A DNA stretch of 64,000 nucleotides from Moniliophthora roreri. Lineage: Eukaryota; Basidiomycota; Agaricomycetes; Agaricales; Marasmiaceae. Numbering within the stretch: position 1 is the first letter of the stretch; each line of letters starts with the position of its first letter. The stretch is taken from assembly GCA_001466705.2 (NCBI GenBank), contig LATX02000241.1, positions 186,001 to 250,000 on the forward strand, written 5' to 3'. The translations under genes and the position numbers were made by a program. Of this stretch, positions 33,401 through 44,835 are shown piece by piece. The notes below the pieces were generated by a model. The model did no database searches. It was not told where the DNA came from and worked only from the letters and a program-made list of their open reading frames with translations.

Positions 33401-34963
33401 ATGAACATCCTTGCATCCCTCACCTCACGATACTTTTTTGCCGAACATGTCATTGTCTACCCTCTTGCAACTCTTTCGGTGAGCCATAGAGATTTACTTC
33501 TTTGTCTCTGAGGTGCATCTCACGAAAACCTACTGGGTCATGTTTTTTGCATATGGTGCGCTTCATCCCAAGCTGCTCAGCGACTCTTCTTTCTAACACA
33601 AACTCACGACAGGATTCCACATCCTCTTATTCAGCATCTCCCTCGTCAGCCTGTATCAACGCTGTGACAAGATGGATAAAATCAAGCTATATGTCGGTTG
33701 CAATGTCTTTCTCTTTATCATAGCATCGATCGGAACTGCAGCAACAACCGCTTTCTTTATCTATCGAGATGTCGTGACCTATAATCCGGTCCGGTCCGGA
33801 GACCTCACGGAATACAATAATTATACCCGACGCAGGTACTCTGTGGCTTTGCAAACAATTTTGTATGTTCATCCCATGTTTGTATACGCTCATCGTATAG
33901 ATTGATTGTGAATGGTGACTTCCAGGATATCATGCCTATCTTGGCAAAGTAAGTCGGTTTTATCACCATTGAATGGGGCTGACACCAACACCTTGCTTAT
34001 TAGCGTGGCCGCTGATCTTCTCCTCGTGAGTCTTGTCTTATACTTGCGACGTCCATCCGTGATGATTCTGACTCGAATGATACTAGATCCACCGATGCTA
34101 CTTGATTTGGAATTCCCCGAAACCACTAGCTTACACTCTAATATTCCTCTCTGTTTCCTTGAATGGTACGTCAAAATGCATTTTATCAACATACATGATA
34201 TTCAACTTCGGTAATGGGAAGCTATCGGACTTTCTAGCACAATCGTCATTGCGATCGGGAACCACCACCTCTATTCCGCTACAAATGGGAGACAACTTTA
34301 TACTATCGGAAACTCGATCGTGAATGCATACCTCATCGCACACACCGTTTTCAACGGGATCCTTACTGTTATGACAGGTAAGGTTGCTGCTGAATCTCAC
34401 CTGTCCCTTGGGCTAAATTATAACAGCCGGGAGGATATGGTGGATAACCCGAGAGGTTCGTCTTCTCATGGATCGAGAGATGAGTCACAAGTATACGGGT
34501 ATCATTGCAATGATGTATGTTCGTCTCGTTCATTCTTTACTATTTCTACTAACTTTTTGTTCTTCACAGCCTCGAATCAGGCGCTTTATACCCTACCTTC
34601 GCCATTGCGTACTTGATCATTGACGCTACCATCGACCCGCAACACACGGATATTCGGCCCATCAATCTGGGACCTCTTATCGTTCTATCTGCCGTGAGTT
34701 CATTCCTTTTAGATAACGTTCGCTGCAATGTTTGACGACTGTCGAAGGCCATATCACCTACTTTGATTATCGTACGAGCAGCCGTGGGCAAGACAGTCAA
34801 TACTGTCGATCAGGTCATATCAACGCTTCAGTTTGCAGGTGGAAATGTAAATCCGGGAGCTGCGGGACGGTCGTTTCACATTGAAACGGCTGATGTTCAG
34901 GAAATTCGCGGGGAGGGGATGTTTGAAAGAGAGAGCTCCGAGCAGGAGAAGGCGGCAGTATGA
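33401..34963 (+). CDS. Multi-pass membrane protein, family copy G (10 exons)
   Basis: Exons 33401-33478, 33513-33555, 33613-33835, 33901-33948, 34004-34025, 34087-34165, 34222-34377, 34427-34514, 34570-34693 and 34748-34963 give 358 residues. Blocks of the family are VMFFAYG, FHILLFSISLVSLYQRC, NVAADLLL, HRCYLIWNSPKPLAYTLIF, AGRIWWITRE, ILESGALYPTFAIAYLII and SPTLIIVRAAVGK. It is more divergent than A, B, D and E and has a longer extracellular or luminal loop after helix 2 and a long polar C-terminus. All joins are GT-AG and keep frame. The AGRIWW and ESGALYP motifs make the family assignment firm. The function is unknown. Confidence 0.8.
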
Positions 34964-35149
34964 TGGCTAGTGCGTGCTCCCCACCTTTACGTGGCATCAT
35001 TTATTATTTTTTTGCTACTCAGTGGGTTTGGTTCTATTGGTAGTACCTATTAATCCTAAAGTGTATTCAATGGTTTCGTCAAACTAGGCGCCATGCACTC
35101 AAAACTATTCAAGGTCGTCGTGTTAATATTCATTTTCTCTAACGACCCC

Positions 35150-35640
35150 GAAAAGATGGCTTATCACAATCAGATTCCAGTGCAAGTCATTCGAAAGCAC
35201 ATTGAAGGGTCTCCTTGGGCGCCAGAGTCTGGGTGAGGGTGAGGCTCAACTAAGGTCTTCGAATCGTCAAAACGACTAGTGAGGCAGTTTTGAACGGTTT
35301 CCGCTATGACGAGGTTTACCAGATCACGAAAGTTCGTCTGTTCGCTGCCGCTGTGGTCTGATGAAATGCTTATATTCGATTTGATAAGGACTCTCAGAAG
35401 TCCTCAGTCCTCACTCTAGTCGACTTGTGTGCCAAGCATTTCTCAAAGTATGGTATTCTATCATTCCCTATTACAGCGTATTTCCCCTCAAGCCCCTCTC
35501 CCCATCTCATTAGACCCTTCTCCCTCTCCGGAACTATCTGTCAATAGTGATGATGAACCGGAAGAACCATAGGCTTCAGAATCTGATGAAGCAGCCGCGG
35601 AGAGCGAACTACTAAAAACAGTCACCCTCGACCAATAAAA
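35150..35640 (+). pseudogene. Relic of a second SRA-domain gene
   Basis: MAYHNQIPVQVIRKHIEGSP (35157) matches the LPVRVIRKHLKGS block of the SRA gene at 14.7 kb and is followed by a GTGAGG donor at the same place. Next comes FRYDEVYQITKVR (35322), the counterpart of YRYDGLYKAIRVR, then CQAFLK (35440) and a Pro/Ser/Asp-rich tail. The N-terminal half of the domain, including the YEDD and YTGEGG blocks, is absent and stops interrupt the rest. Confidence 0.65.
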
Positions 35641-35899
35641 CCGGTAATTCGATAGCTAGAGCACTTTCACTTTCAAGAAGGTCACGGTCTGATGTGCACG
35701 AGAGGATGAAAGAGAAGGACAAGGTACAATTCTAGGAAAATATATTGGTTGTCTGTGTCGTAAACCACTTTGAATTCATTCTAGGCACGCCGGGCGGCTC
35801 ACTCCACGTTGTTTTCAGAACACCCAGCGACTCGGTGGAATATCCATTTTCGGGTAAGCATGTGGTCATCGACCAGATCTGTAGGTGATGCTCCATCAG

Positions 35900-35907
35900 T
35901 ATAAAAG
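35900..35907 (+). promoter_or_regulatory. TATA box of the F-box gene
   Basis: TATAAAAG lies 49 bases before the start codon at 35949, with a second TATAAAG eight bases on. Confidence 0.45.
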
Positions 35908-35948
35908 GTATAAAGACACCGCGTTGCTGCCGCATACTGTCCCCCACA

Positions 35949-37549
35949 ATGTCATCACAGAGTCAAATACCCATCACTCGCCTACCGGTCGAAATCCTTT
36001 CATTGATATTCATCGAATGCCCTCACATCGACTCTACCTTCAAGGCTCAAACGACACCATGGACTCTTGGCCGCGTTTGCAGGTGCGCCATGTTATAGTA
36101 ACCGAAATATTGCTAGCGCTCATTTTTGTTCACAGAGCTTGGCGTGCTGTTGCGCTGGGGACCCCAGAGCTATGGAGAATAATCCATCTGAACCTGCAGG
36201 AACTGTCGAACAAAGGCGCATATTCACAGGTCTATGCCTCTATACTCTCTGCCGCACTCGAGCGAAGTGCCGAAGGACCGCTTGACATTCATATCACGCC
36301 CCGATGCAACAGCATTGAATCCCTTGTTGATTATCGACCTTTATTCGAAATGGTTTTGGATCATTGCGAGCGCTGGCACTCGTTTATTCTTTCGGCTGGC
36401 CGAAGTCGATGGGTCAAACGGGAAGTCGGATCGCACGTGGTACTCCACGAGGTTTGGACCTCGCATATAGACGCAACACGGTTGGATCTATCCATTTTGC
36501 GGCTCAACAAAGACCGAAAACTATCCTTTCCGTTGCTCGAAGAAGTCAAGCTGGACGAAGCAGAGAAATGCCGTAACACCCAGCGATTCTTTCGTCGTCT
36601 TCGTTCAGCCCCTCTCCTCACCAGAGCAACTCTTTCGCAATCGGGTGATTTCTCATTAACAGCAGGAGTATTTCCGCAACTTAAATGGGGCCGGATAACA
36701 CATCTGGAGCTTACAGGCTGTTCGGTTCATGAAATTATGCCTCTGTTAGGAAGTGCTTCATTCTCTCGCCTCGAAACCCTACTCCTCCAACTTGGCCTCT
36801 TCTACTGTTGGCCAAATGACGTGTTTCCTCGTCATCTAAATGCACTACCAATGATGGCCGTTGTTCTACCAAAGCTTCGAAGGTTGCGCATACCACTCAA
36901 AGATCCGTATCTCTCGGTCGTGTGCGCCAACTTGAAGCTCCCTATCCTACGGGAATTAGAGCTTGTCATGGGTGGCTGTCAAAGTGATATGAACGCTGTC
37001 ATTCGCATGATAGATGGATCAGGATCTCCGAATATCAAAACTATCGTTCTGGCTCATGTCTCCATGATGGAATATACCATCAAAAGACTGCTTCATCATC
37101 CAGCGGTGGCCAATGCGACAAGGTTGGAACTTCTAGAAGGGTTTTATGCTGGATACCTGTTCGATAGCATCGCATCGGGTGAGTTGCTACCGAAATTAAA
37201 AGATCTTAGGATTGGGTGTATCAATGGACCGCTGTCGCTACCACTGAACGCGATGAAACGGCTTATAGAGACAAGGGCTCGAAAAGGATCGGGGATCCGC
37301 TCATTATCTATCACCATGGCCCATCGAAAATCGAGAGTTCAATGGGCTGAGGAGTCGCGGACCCTGGTAGCACCTGACTGCATGCTTTCAGTAGATTTTG
37401 TTCATTGCGAGGGAGGAGAAGCCAACGTTGTGGTCGGGGTAATTGGAATCATACATCTGCTTTTCAGGCAGGACACAATGCTCAACAAAAGCATCATTGC
37501 GACAAATCTTGAAGAGGTATGTGATCAGGAGGGATTTATTCGGTGCTGA
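35949..37549 (+). CDS. F-box protein (2 exons)
   Basis: Exons 35949-36082 and 36136-37549 give 515 residues. The N-terminus reads ITRLPVEILSLIFIECP, TPWTLGRVCR and, across the intron, AWRAVALGTPELWRII, the F-box pattern of agaricomycetes. The remaining 450 residues are a leucine-rich, repeat-like body (for example LTHLELTGCSVHEI and LPKLRRLRIPL). F-box proteins link substrates to Skp1-Cullin ubiquitin ligases; the target here is unknown. The unspliced frame is also open through the intron, which would hide the F-box; the spliced start is preferred because it restores LPVEIL...WRAVA. The 3' end is uncertain: a GTATGT at 37517 could start another intron leading to a short extra exon pair. Confidence 0.8.
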
Positions 37550-38377
37550 TGTACCTATGACAGAATATGCCAACTTTGGACTTCCTGTTTACGATGTTAG
37601 AAAGTTATGACGGGTTTACGGCGAAGAACATGAAGGTACGCCCATGCAAGATAGTAATCTGGAACTTCGCCCTTCATGCTCGAATCCCTCATCTTTATAG
37701 AAGCATAACTACACGAAACGGTCAGACTGTGTGCAGATGCACCAGTCATGCCACGAGAAGCAGAGTTCCATATCAAAGAGCACGCTAAAAACTTGTACGA
37801 AAGATGGGAAAGGGCTTCACTATTACCTTGAAGGAGATTCATGCCCCCACAACATTCCTGATATGTAAACTGTATACTACTTGCATAGCAGTCATTATAA
37901 ACAGTTCGTTTCTAAGAAATAAAAACAAACCGACTTGCGACCGACTCCATGCACCCGATAATAAGATACAGAATGGGAAGCGACCGAGGCCTTCTCTTAT
38001 TTAAGAGTTGAACAAACCTCTGCGAGGAAAGACTTGGCCGCAAGGTGGTGCATAGCGCCCCCATCCAACATAACTGAACAGCCGACCAATCAACAAGGCG
38101 TCGGTAGCTGATTTGTAGGCAATTGCACGCGATTCTTGCATGTATGCAAGATTATGAGATGTAGACTTAGTACTTCGAATATACCGTTAGTATGCCAATG
38201 ACAGTTGAAACGTGATACATACCTGGGGCGTGCGGTGGCGTAGACAAGGGGGACATCGGAAAACCGGGCTTTAAACCGGCTCTCGGACTCAACAGGTAAC
38301 CGGACCGTTTGATCTAGACCGGTCTTTGGGTTTGCGTTTAGGGTTTAGGGTTTCCCTCCGAACACCCGCCTGCGGCA
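37550..38377. other. Region between F-box and coiled-coil genes
   Basis: It may hold extra 3' exons of the F-box gene: 37565-37633 ends at a GTACGC donor, and 37702-37866 is open in two frames. Just before the next start codon there is a GTTTAGGGTTTAGGGTTT tract (38337-38354). Confidence 0.35.
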
Positions 38378-40066
38378 ATGTCTAAACGTCCAGCGTCGCG
38401 CTCACCATCTCCCGCAAGGCAAAAACGACGTACAGAGGTAGAGGGTGCTTCAGTGCGTGGGATCGGATTCTTCTTGCTGTATTTCAGCTAATCTTTTCCC
38501 CTGCCCCTCTAGCGAGGATTTCTCTCGCGGTTCAATTTTTTGTCTGCCTCGAGTGCCAGTTCAAGTTGTGGTACGCAGAGTGTGCGTAATCCGGTTCTCC
38601 TTCTGGATCTTGTTGCTTGATGACTCATTCATAGGATGAGACATCGAGTTCTCCTGGCAAGGTCAATGGTTTTTCTGCCCCATGGACTTTCGAAGACGAC
38701 AAGTTAACATCACAATCTCCCGAGGCCTTGATTCAATCTAATGTCTTGGCTCTCAAGTACGTGGATGACCAGCTCAGAGAGAAGGCGGCTGAGCTTGCTC
38801 GCATCACTGTTCAGGTGAACGAAGCACGTTCTACGTTGAATGAGGTGGAGCGGGAAAAGGCAGAGTTGGGACGTATGAGAAGCGAGAAGCAGAGTCTTGA
38901 GTGTCAAGGCGGACCTATTGCAGGCGTCTGAGAAGCCAGAACTGGAAGCTCTTCGTAAAGGAATGGCGGAACTGCGGGGAGAACATACAAGGAGCATGGC
39001 CGACCTCAAGACCAACGTTCTCGATAGTTTTGGAGAGATACAGAAGCTCAGAGAAGAAGTGAGAGGTGCAAATAACCTCTCAACCCAGTCTTTAGGCATC
39101 GTGCGCTTGTTATCGCAAGAGCTGCGAGCTGAGCTCCGCAGTCTACATTCGCAGATTAGTGGCTCATCGAGCTCGACTGGCAGCGCTATGGCCACCACAG
39201 CTAGCAGTGTTACAAGTTCTGTTGATGGTACTCGGCAGAACGGTACACATTCCCTGGATGGCCGACCTCCCCCTTCTGAGCCGAGTTTGGTGGGTCTGTC
39301 GTCGAGGGTTACATCGCGTAATCTCGCTTCAACCAAGACAGGCACAGGAGGTGCGCTTGCTACATTGACCTCTGCATCCAAAAGCGTTGCTTCGAAAAAG
39401 AACACCAACACCGGCATTCGAACCCCGCGGCCCCCAACAACCCATTCTACGCCAAGTACTTTCAATGTTACATCACCCCCTGAACTGAGTGCTGCTCTCT
39501 TACATTCACCGAAGGTACAATCGCCCTCCGCTGCATTGAACGTACCGAGACGAGTCCGGGCTGGCAGACGCCCGCCACCTACCCCAGCTTCGACTACATT
39601 TTCCTCATCCTCTTCCCAACCACCCGTAACTATCTCCCAACGTCTGCATGACCTCTGGTCCTCACCTAATACAAACGAAGACCCACCTCTATCCAACACC
39701 AAACTGAAACGCTGCGGCCTAGAGCTTTATGCAGCTCGTTTAGCCGAATCCTCCACCACCTCTACCCGCCGAACTCGTAATCAATGTCACATCTCGGCAT
39801 TTGGTATTCCTGTGCCAGAGGAAGTCATTATGGAGCACGAATTTGAGATACCGTTGGACGTTTTGGAAGGTCTGGACTCGAATAGGGAAAAAGGTGATCT
39901 GAGGGGCCATTCAAATTTGTGGGCGAGAGTAAGAGGTAGTGTTGAGATTGGGACTGACTGGGAGGAAGGCGGTAGCGATAGCGATAGCATGGGTGGCCCG
40001 GAAGATGAATTGGAGAACGCGTTGACGCTTTATCGTCTTGGGTCCGGAAGAGAGCTTGTACAATGA
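38378..40066 (+). pseudogene. Coiled-coil protein gene with a one-base frameshift
   Basis: Exon 1 (38378-38452) encodes MSKRPASRSPSPARQKRRTE, a basic start. After an intron of about 180 bases exon 2 begins at 38635. The frame gives an acidic linker, NVLALKYVDDQLREKAAELA and a coiled coil to about 38897. The same kind of sequence then continues one frame over (ADLLQASEKPELEALRKGMA) to a stop at 40066. The downstream frame has no ATG near its start, so the two parts belong to one gene of about 535 residues. The C-terminal half is Ser/Pro/Thr-rich with AFGIPVPEEVI and an acidic end. Either one extra base entered near 38898 or the assembly is off by one. The role is unknown; a nuclear site is suggested by the basic start. 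Confidence 0.62.
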
Positions 40067-40281
40067 AATGATGGTTCCTTGAATTAAATATTTCATGTGC
40101 ACTTGCGTTATGGGTGGGCTTTTTGTGTATCGTGTATCTGCCGTCGGTATATGTACCACTGTTGTACCACCGTGTGGGTTTCGAGCCTCGACGAAAGCCT
40201 GCGTGGATTATTACATTAAAGAATCTGTGTTTTTTTCTTTCTGCTCGGTCCGGACCCCGGTTCAACTTTTGCTCCCAATAC

Positions 40282-41165
40282 CTCAGGCTGCATCATATCC
40301 AAACGCGCTTCATCGCGTTCACCATCTCCAGCAAGATAAAGAAGACGTACACAAGTTGAAGGTGAAGGATCATCACCTCCAGTGAGCATAAATTGTCTTT
40401 CTTGTTAATCCGAAATTGATATTGGCTACTTCTCAGCGGGAGCTTCGCAATCCAATCCTGTATCCACGAACCCAAGTCGGAGTTCGCCAATGCGAATCGT
40501 ACGACTTCCATTTTTTTCGTACCGTCCATACTGAAAATTTACCTGCTGCAGGGCGGAGCATCAACTTCTCATGGAAGTAACACCAGTTCTACACAACGAG
40601 CTTTCGAAGATATATCGCCATCTCAATCCCCTGAAACCCTGAAGTTAAGAATTGTTGCGCTCAGATACTTGGACGATCAACGTAACGAAAAGCAAGCAGA
40701 TCTTGCTCGTCTTACCCAGCGGATCGAAGAAGCTCATGCAGTTCTGATCGGCGTAAAGAGGGATCTCGAAGAAAAAAGTGCCGAATTGGGGGAAGCCGAG
40801 CAGGCAAGGTTAGACACTAATCGGCTCAAGGTCGACTTGCGACATTTGGGCAAAGAAGCAGAGCAGGAACGGAGTCGCATGAGGACAGATATACAGAAAT
40901 TAGCAGCGGAGGTGGAGGGGGAGCAGCAAAATGTACGAGTATCAAGATCGAGAAGCAGAGGTTAGCAATGGAGACTGAGAGGGAACAGGAGATCTTGCAT
41001 GGTCTAAGAGTCGAGAAGCGGCGCCTATGTTGCAAGAAGATACCGATGCGAACGATCAATGAAGGCACCGAAGAGGTCATTGGGTCAGTTATTGTATTTC
41101 TTGGTACGAATATCTTGGGAAGGGTAAGCCAACCAGAGATGCAAAATTACTATACAGGTTTCTAG
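40282..41165 (+). pseudogene. Dead tandem paralogue of the coiled-coil gene
   Basis: It starts with the same exon as the gene at 38378, but the start codon reads ATA and a TAA follows after SPSPAR (about 40325). Exon 2 resumes with STQRAFEDISPSQSPETLK and IVALRYLDDQRNEKQADLAR, matching ALKYVDDQLREKAAELAR of the upstream copy, and runs as a coiled coil to about 40965. The Ser/Pro-rich C-terminal half is missing. Confidence 0.65.
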
Positions 41166-41228
41166 AGAATTATTTCGTAGCAGTTGCGACATTGTAGTAG
41201 TTATCGCAAGGACCCAAACCGAAACCTA

Positions 41229-42274
41229 CTACGTGTACATTTTCTGCCAGAGTGGCTGAGTAGCAAGAATACCCTTCATCCCATCTCTCCATGTATCTTG
41301 TTCGTCACATTGGCAGGAGGTATCCAAGTCGTCAATTGGCGGCGGAGCCTCCGTACACCCCCATTGAATGTCAAAGGTTGGAGCTGCTCGTACGGCTTCA
41401 TCTATATCTTCAATGGTGGGGAACTCGGTGATCCTCTGAATCGCGGCAAGAATGTGCTTGGCAAACTGTACTCCACCAGGGCATTCCCCACTGGCCACTA
41501 GCTGCTCTGGCCCCACATAGATTGTGTGGGTAATGTTTTCCGCCAGAACCTGAAGCCTCCGAAGACATTCTACGTTCCACAGTTCGTATTCAAAGCGGTA
41601 CATGGACTGGGATAGTTGTCATCATGTAGCAGACCGCTAGGAAGGACGATTCTCAAGACTCACCCAGTAATAGTACAACGCTTCATCTTCACTGAAGAAG
41701 GATAACGCCTCCCTCTGAGAATATGATAGGGTATATCGAGCAACATAATCCTGGATAATCCTAAAGTCCAGTCGGTCCGGTATAGGTGCCCTGTTTAACT
41801 CTAGGAACATTTCCATGGTGTAGCGTGGTGAGGTACGGTTCCGTGCCCGAGATCTGACTCTCCTTTAGTTTAGTTTCCTCTAGATAGGTAGAATACGCAC
41901 TTGATCTCATCCCCGACCTCCTCCGTTGCAGGATAGTTACCGTACTTCTCTGCTGCCTTGTACAAATCAACGAGGTCGATGGCCGTAATGTCAATTTTGG
42001 ATAGTTTAGGGGGCGTTGTGTTGTGCATGAACTGTAAAAGAAGGTGCAGTACGATTCGATTCTCTGCGAGTGGCACAGGTTCATTCGTGTCGAGATCATA
42101 GTCTGCCCGAGGAAAGCTCTCGCTGAACACCTCTAGGTTCCGTTTGTGTGCCGCTATACCGTAGCCATCGGATGATTGTAGTACAATGTCGCAACGCTCC
42201 TCGCATCCTTGGACTGAAAGTGTATTAACTACTATAACAAATGAAATAGACCTAGAGAGCACTCGCCGTGGCAT
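41229..42274 (-). CDS. BTB/POZ-domain protein (3 exons)
   Basis: The minus-strand exons 42274-41901, 41853-41664 and 41606-41229 give 313 residues. The first exon has the BTB signature: CDIVLQSSDGYGIAAHKRNL, then FSESFPRA, VPLAENRIVLHLLLQFMH and DLVDLYKAAEKYGNY. BTB domains dimerise and often act as Cullin3 adaptors or transcription cofactors. The rest is helical (RLDFRIIQDYVARYTLSYS) with an acidic, cysteine-containing tail. All joins keep frame. Single-domain BTB proteins of this size are numerous in agaricomycetes and mostly uncharacterised. Confidence 0.78.
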
Positions 42275-42563
42275 TGTAGGTCGGTATTCATGACAATCGC
42301 TTCGATACTGATGACAGTTACAGTAAAAGATGCGAGATAAGATAAACTTCAAAACTGGGGCCCAGAGTCTGGACTTGGTCTAGACCGACAACGTCATTAT
42401 TACTCACCGTGGTTTACCATGACCTAACGCGTGGTTCTTCTTACCCAACTCTCGCCGACAAATTTGCGACGCTTTCGAGGTTACTCCAAAACGTTCCTCA
42501 ACATAACATGAGACCACTACATCGCAATCCATGAGTTCTCGGGAGACCGGCTTTGCTTTCTGT

Positions 42564-43847
42564 TTAGATGCTATGCTTCAACATGTACTCGTAGTCCTCC
42601 ATCGCATCCTCCGCACGACTCTTCATCGCCTGTACAATCTCCATGTCCCACTCCTTTGCCCACTCTCTTGCTTCATCCTCAAGGACCGGCAGTTTTGAGC
42701 CCTGTGAATCGGTGAGCCTACACTAATCAGAGATCAATCGAACAGAAAAATGACCTTGCTCTTTATCACACCTGTAGAGTTACTTATGGTGGTTAGAAAC
42801 GCCGCTTGTGCTCGGTTTCCGGAGCGATCCTGTGCCTCCCAAGTGAACCGTATTGGTGCGGGATCTAGGCCTAATAGTCGGCATAACTTGTCTATCTGCC
42901 CGTGCGAGTCGTTGATGAGCTTGTCTGCGTCAATGACAATTGGGAAATGCTCTCTCCCTGGTCCCGCTGACTTGGCACCCTCTGGGCAAGAGTACCAAGT
43001 TTTGTAAAAGTCAAGCAACAGGCGCTGCCATTTTAACGTCATATAGAAGGGTGCATCATCGTCGAATGCGGTTGCTCCGAATATTTTACTTGCACGCAGG
43101 TAGGACGGAAAAACTAGAGCTGGGTGTCGTATGATGAATACTGGTGTTAATGTCTTCAGCAAGCGGTCTGGCAGAATAGTGGGATTAGGAATGGGGAACG
43201 CGGTGGTTGTCCGCATGGCATCGACCCTTTGAGCCTCATCCAGGTCAAGGCAGTGGTCCTGAAGCACAGGCGTCGGTCGAAATGGGCGCTTTTCTTCAAT
43301 ATTCGCTTCGTGAACTCGAGAGGTTATTAAATGCACGGTGTGTTCTTTGAGCATGACATATTTGCCCTGTATTATCCTGCTCAGATAGGAATATAGGCAC
43401 AAATCAATCTTCTTACCTCGGACTCAATATCCTTGATCAAGGTTTCCATATCGTCTAGGCACTTTTGAAAGGTGTGTCCTTGTATTCATCAGAACTTGAA
43501 GGGGTCTGAGAAGGAACAATGAGTGAATACCTGCAAATTTGCCCCCGTCATTCGCAAAAAAGTCGTCCAAGCTATCGGTCCTCCTCACTGACAACCTTTC
43601 TGGACCAAAGAGGAATGCTTCCTGTTGACCCTGTCATTAGAACCTGATCTGGAACGAGCTTTGCGACAAACCATGAAGGGATACTGTCGTGAATGATGTT
43701 TTAAGGTCAGGGGAAGCATTGACGGGGCACGTTCCGCACCTGCTTTGTGGTAAGAGAAGGATGACTTTCCATAATTCGGAAAAGTAGATGGGAGGCCGTC
43801 CTGAGATGAGAGAAGATGAAAATGCGTGTATTTCGTCGTTTGTCCAT
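42564..43847 (-). CDS. Sulfotransferase-like P-loop protein (5 exons)
   Basis: The minus-strand exons 43847-43740, 43621-43531, 43454-43417, 43366-42755 and 42701-42564 give 328 residues. The start RIFIFSHLRTASHLLFRIME has the place of the phosphosulfate-binding loop of sulfotransferases (usual form SHPRSxSHLL). Further on are GKYVMLKEHTVHLI, PVFIIRHPALVFPSY (the RHP block that contacts the 3' phosphate), LDFYKTWYSC, FPIVIDADKLINDS and LCRLLGLDPAPIRFTWE. The substrate is unknown. The protein ends in an acidic helix (REWAKEWDMEIVQAMKSRAE). No signal peptide or membrane helix is seen, so a cytosolic place is likely. Confidence 0.75.
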
Positions 43848-44835
43848 GTAATCACTGAGGAAAGGAAGGGATGCAGATACATCGCTGATGCAACCTGCAA
43901 GGTAAATATTTATGTCGCTCATGAAAAAGTCCTTAGGGGGATCTGGTAGTGTCAGCGCATTGGCTACATTCGTCAAGAGCACATATGCGAAGTGCGAATA
44001 TGTTCATTGACGCGGGGCTGATATCACGATCAATATTCCCGTGGGAAACGGAAAAGAGACGCAAAAATATTTCCTGTCTGGGCCAGCACTTGTCGATGAA
44101 TTCCATATGGGTGCCGATTGGGATTGTAGCAAGGGTGCTGGAGGAATTGTGGCAAGTGAAGGGCTGTTAGGGGCTGGAAATCAGCCCTTGATGGTTTCAA
44201 GGTGGAACTGACTGACATGATACGGTTGGGTGAGATGAGGGTAGTATTATCGAGATAGGGTATCTTGAAATTAGGTCTGAGTGCCTGAGCACAAGGAATA
44301 GATGAGTAAAGGCAGGAAAGTGCGAGTAATTCGATCTGAACATACTTCCTGCCGTGATATATCGTTGTATGCAGGATAAGTACTATACTAGCCGGGAGCG
44401 CTCGGCGGCACGGGTTAGGGCGTGATCATTCATGATCAAGGCAGGTTGACATGCTTGAACCCCCGTGGGGTAGAGTTTGTCCGTGGGATCTCAGCATACT
44501 AACGTGGGACCAAAAGTGCAAAAAATGTGATGTTTCGTCTACGGTTTACTATTTTCTCAACTCTTAACTGTTCACCTCCGTCTTTTTTTTCTGAGATGCC
44601 TTGAATACATCCTGTGATCCAACATACTCATTTTGATGATATTGTACGCGAGGAAAGAGCAAGTGGTTTTTTGCATTCCGCTCGCTTGTGCGAGAAAATT
44701 TTGCACTTCCCCGCCCTTCGTCGGCAAGGGTCGGCTTCAATCAATATCCCCTGTAAAATTCTGAAACTTGGAGATATTACGCTTTAGATATGAAAGGGTG
44801 AGTGGACTAATTTTTGGCGTGATCCATTCAGGATT
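43848..44835. other. Intergenic stretch
   Basis: This is the upstream region of the sulfotransferase-like gene. No protein was recognised; there is a short T-run at 44583-44592. Confidence 0.35.

Noticed and set aside
38331..38354. TTTAGGG-type repeats resembling telomere sequence just before the coiled-coil gene
   Set aside because: Only about two and a half units, inside gene-rich sequence and within a 5' leader; too short for a telomere or an interstitial telomere tract.
38710..39702. 330-codon minus-strand frame opposite the coiled-coil gene
   Set aside because: A shadow of the Ser/Pro-rich coding strand; no domain, and the plus strand has a paralogue with matching sequence.
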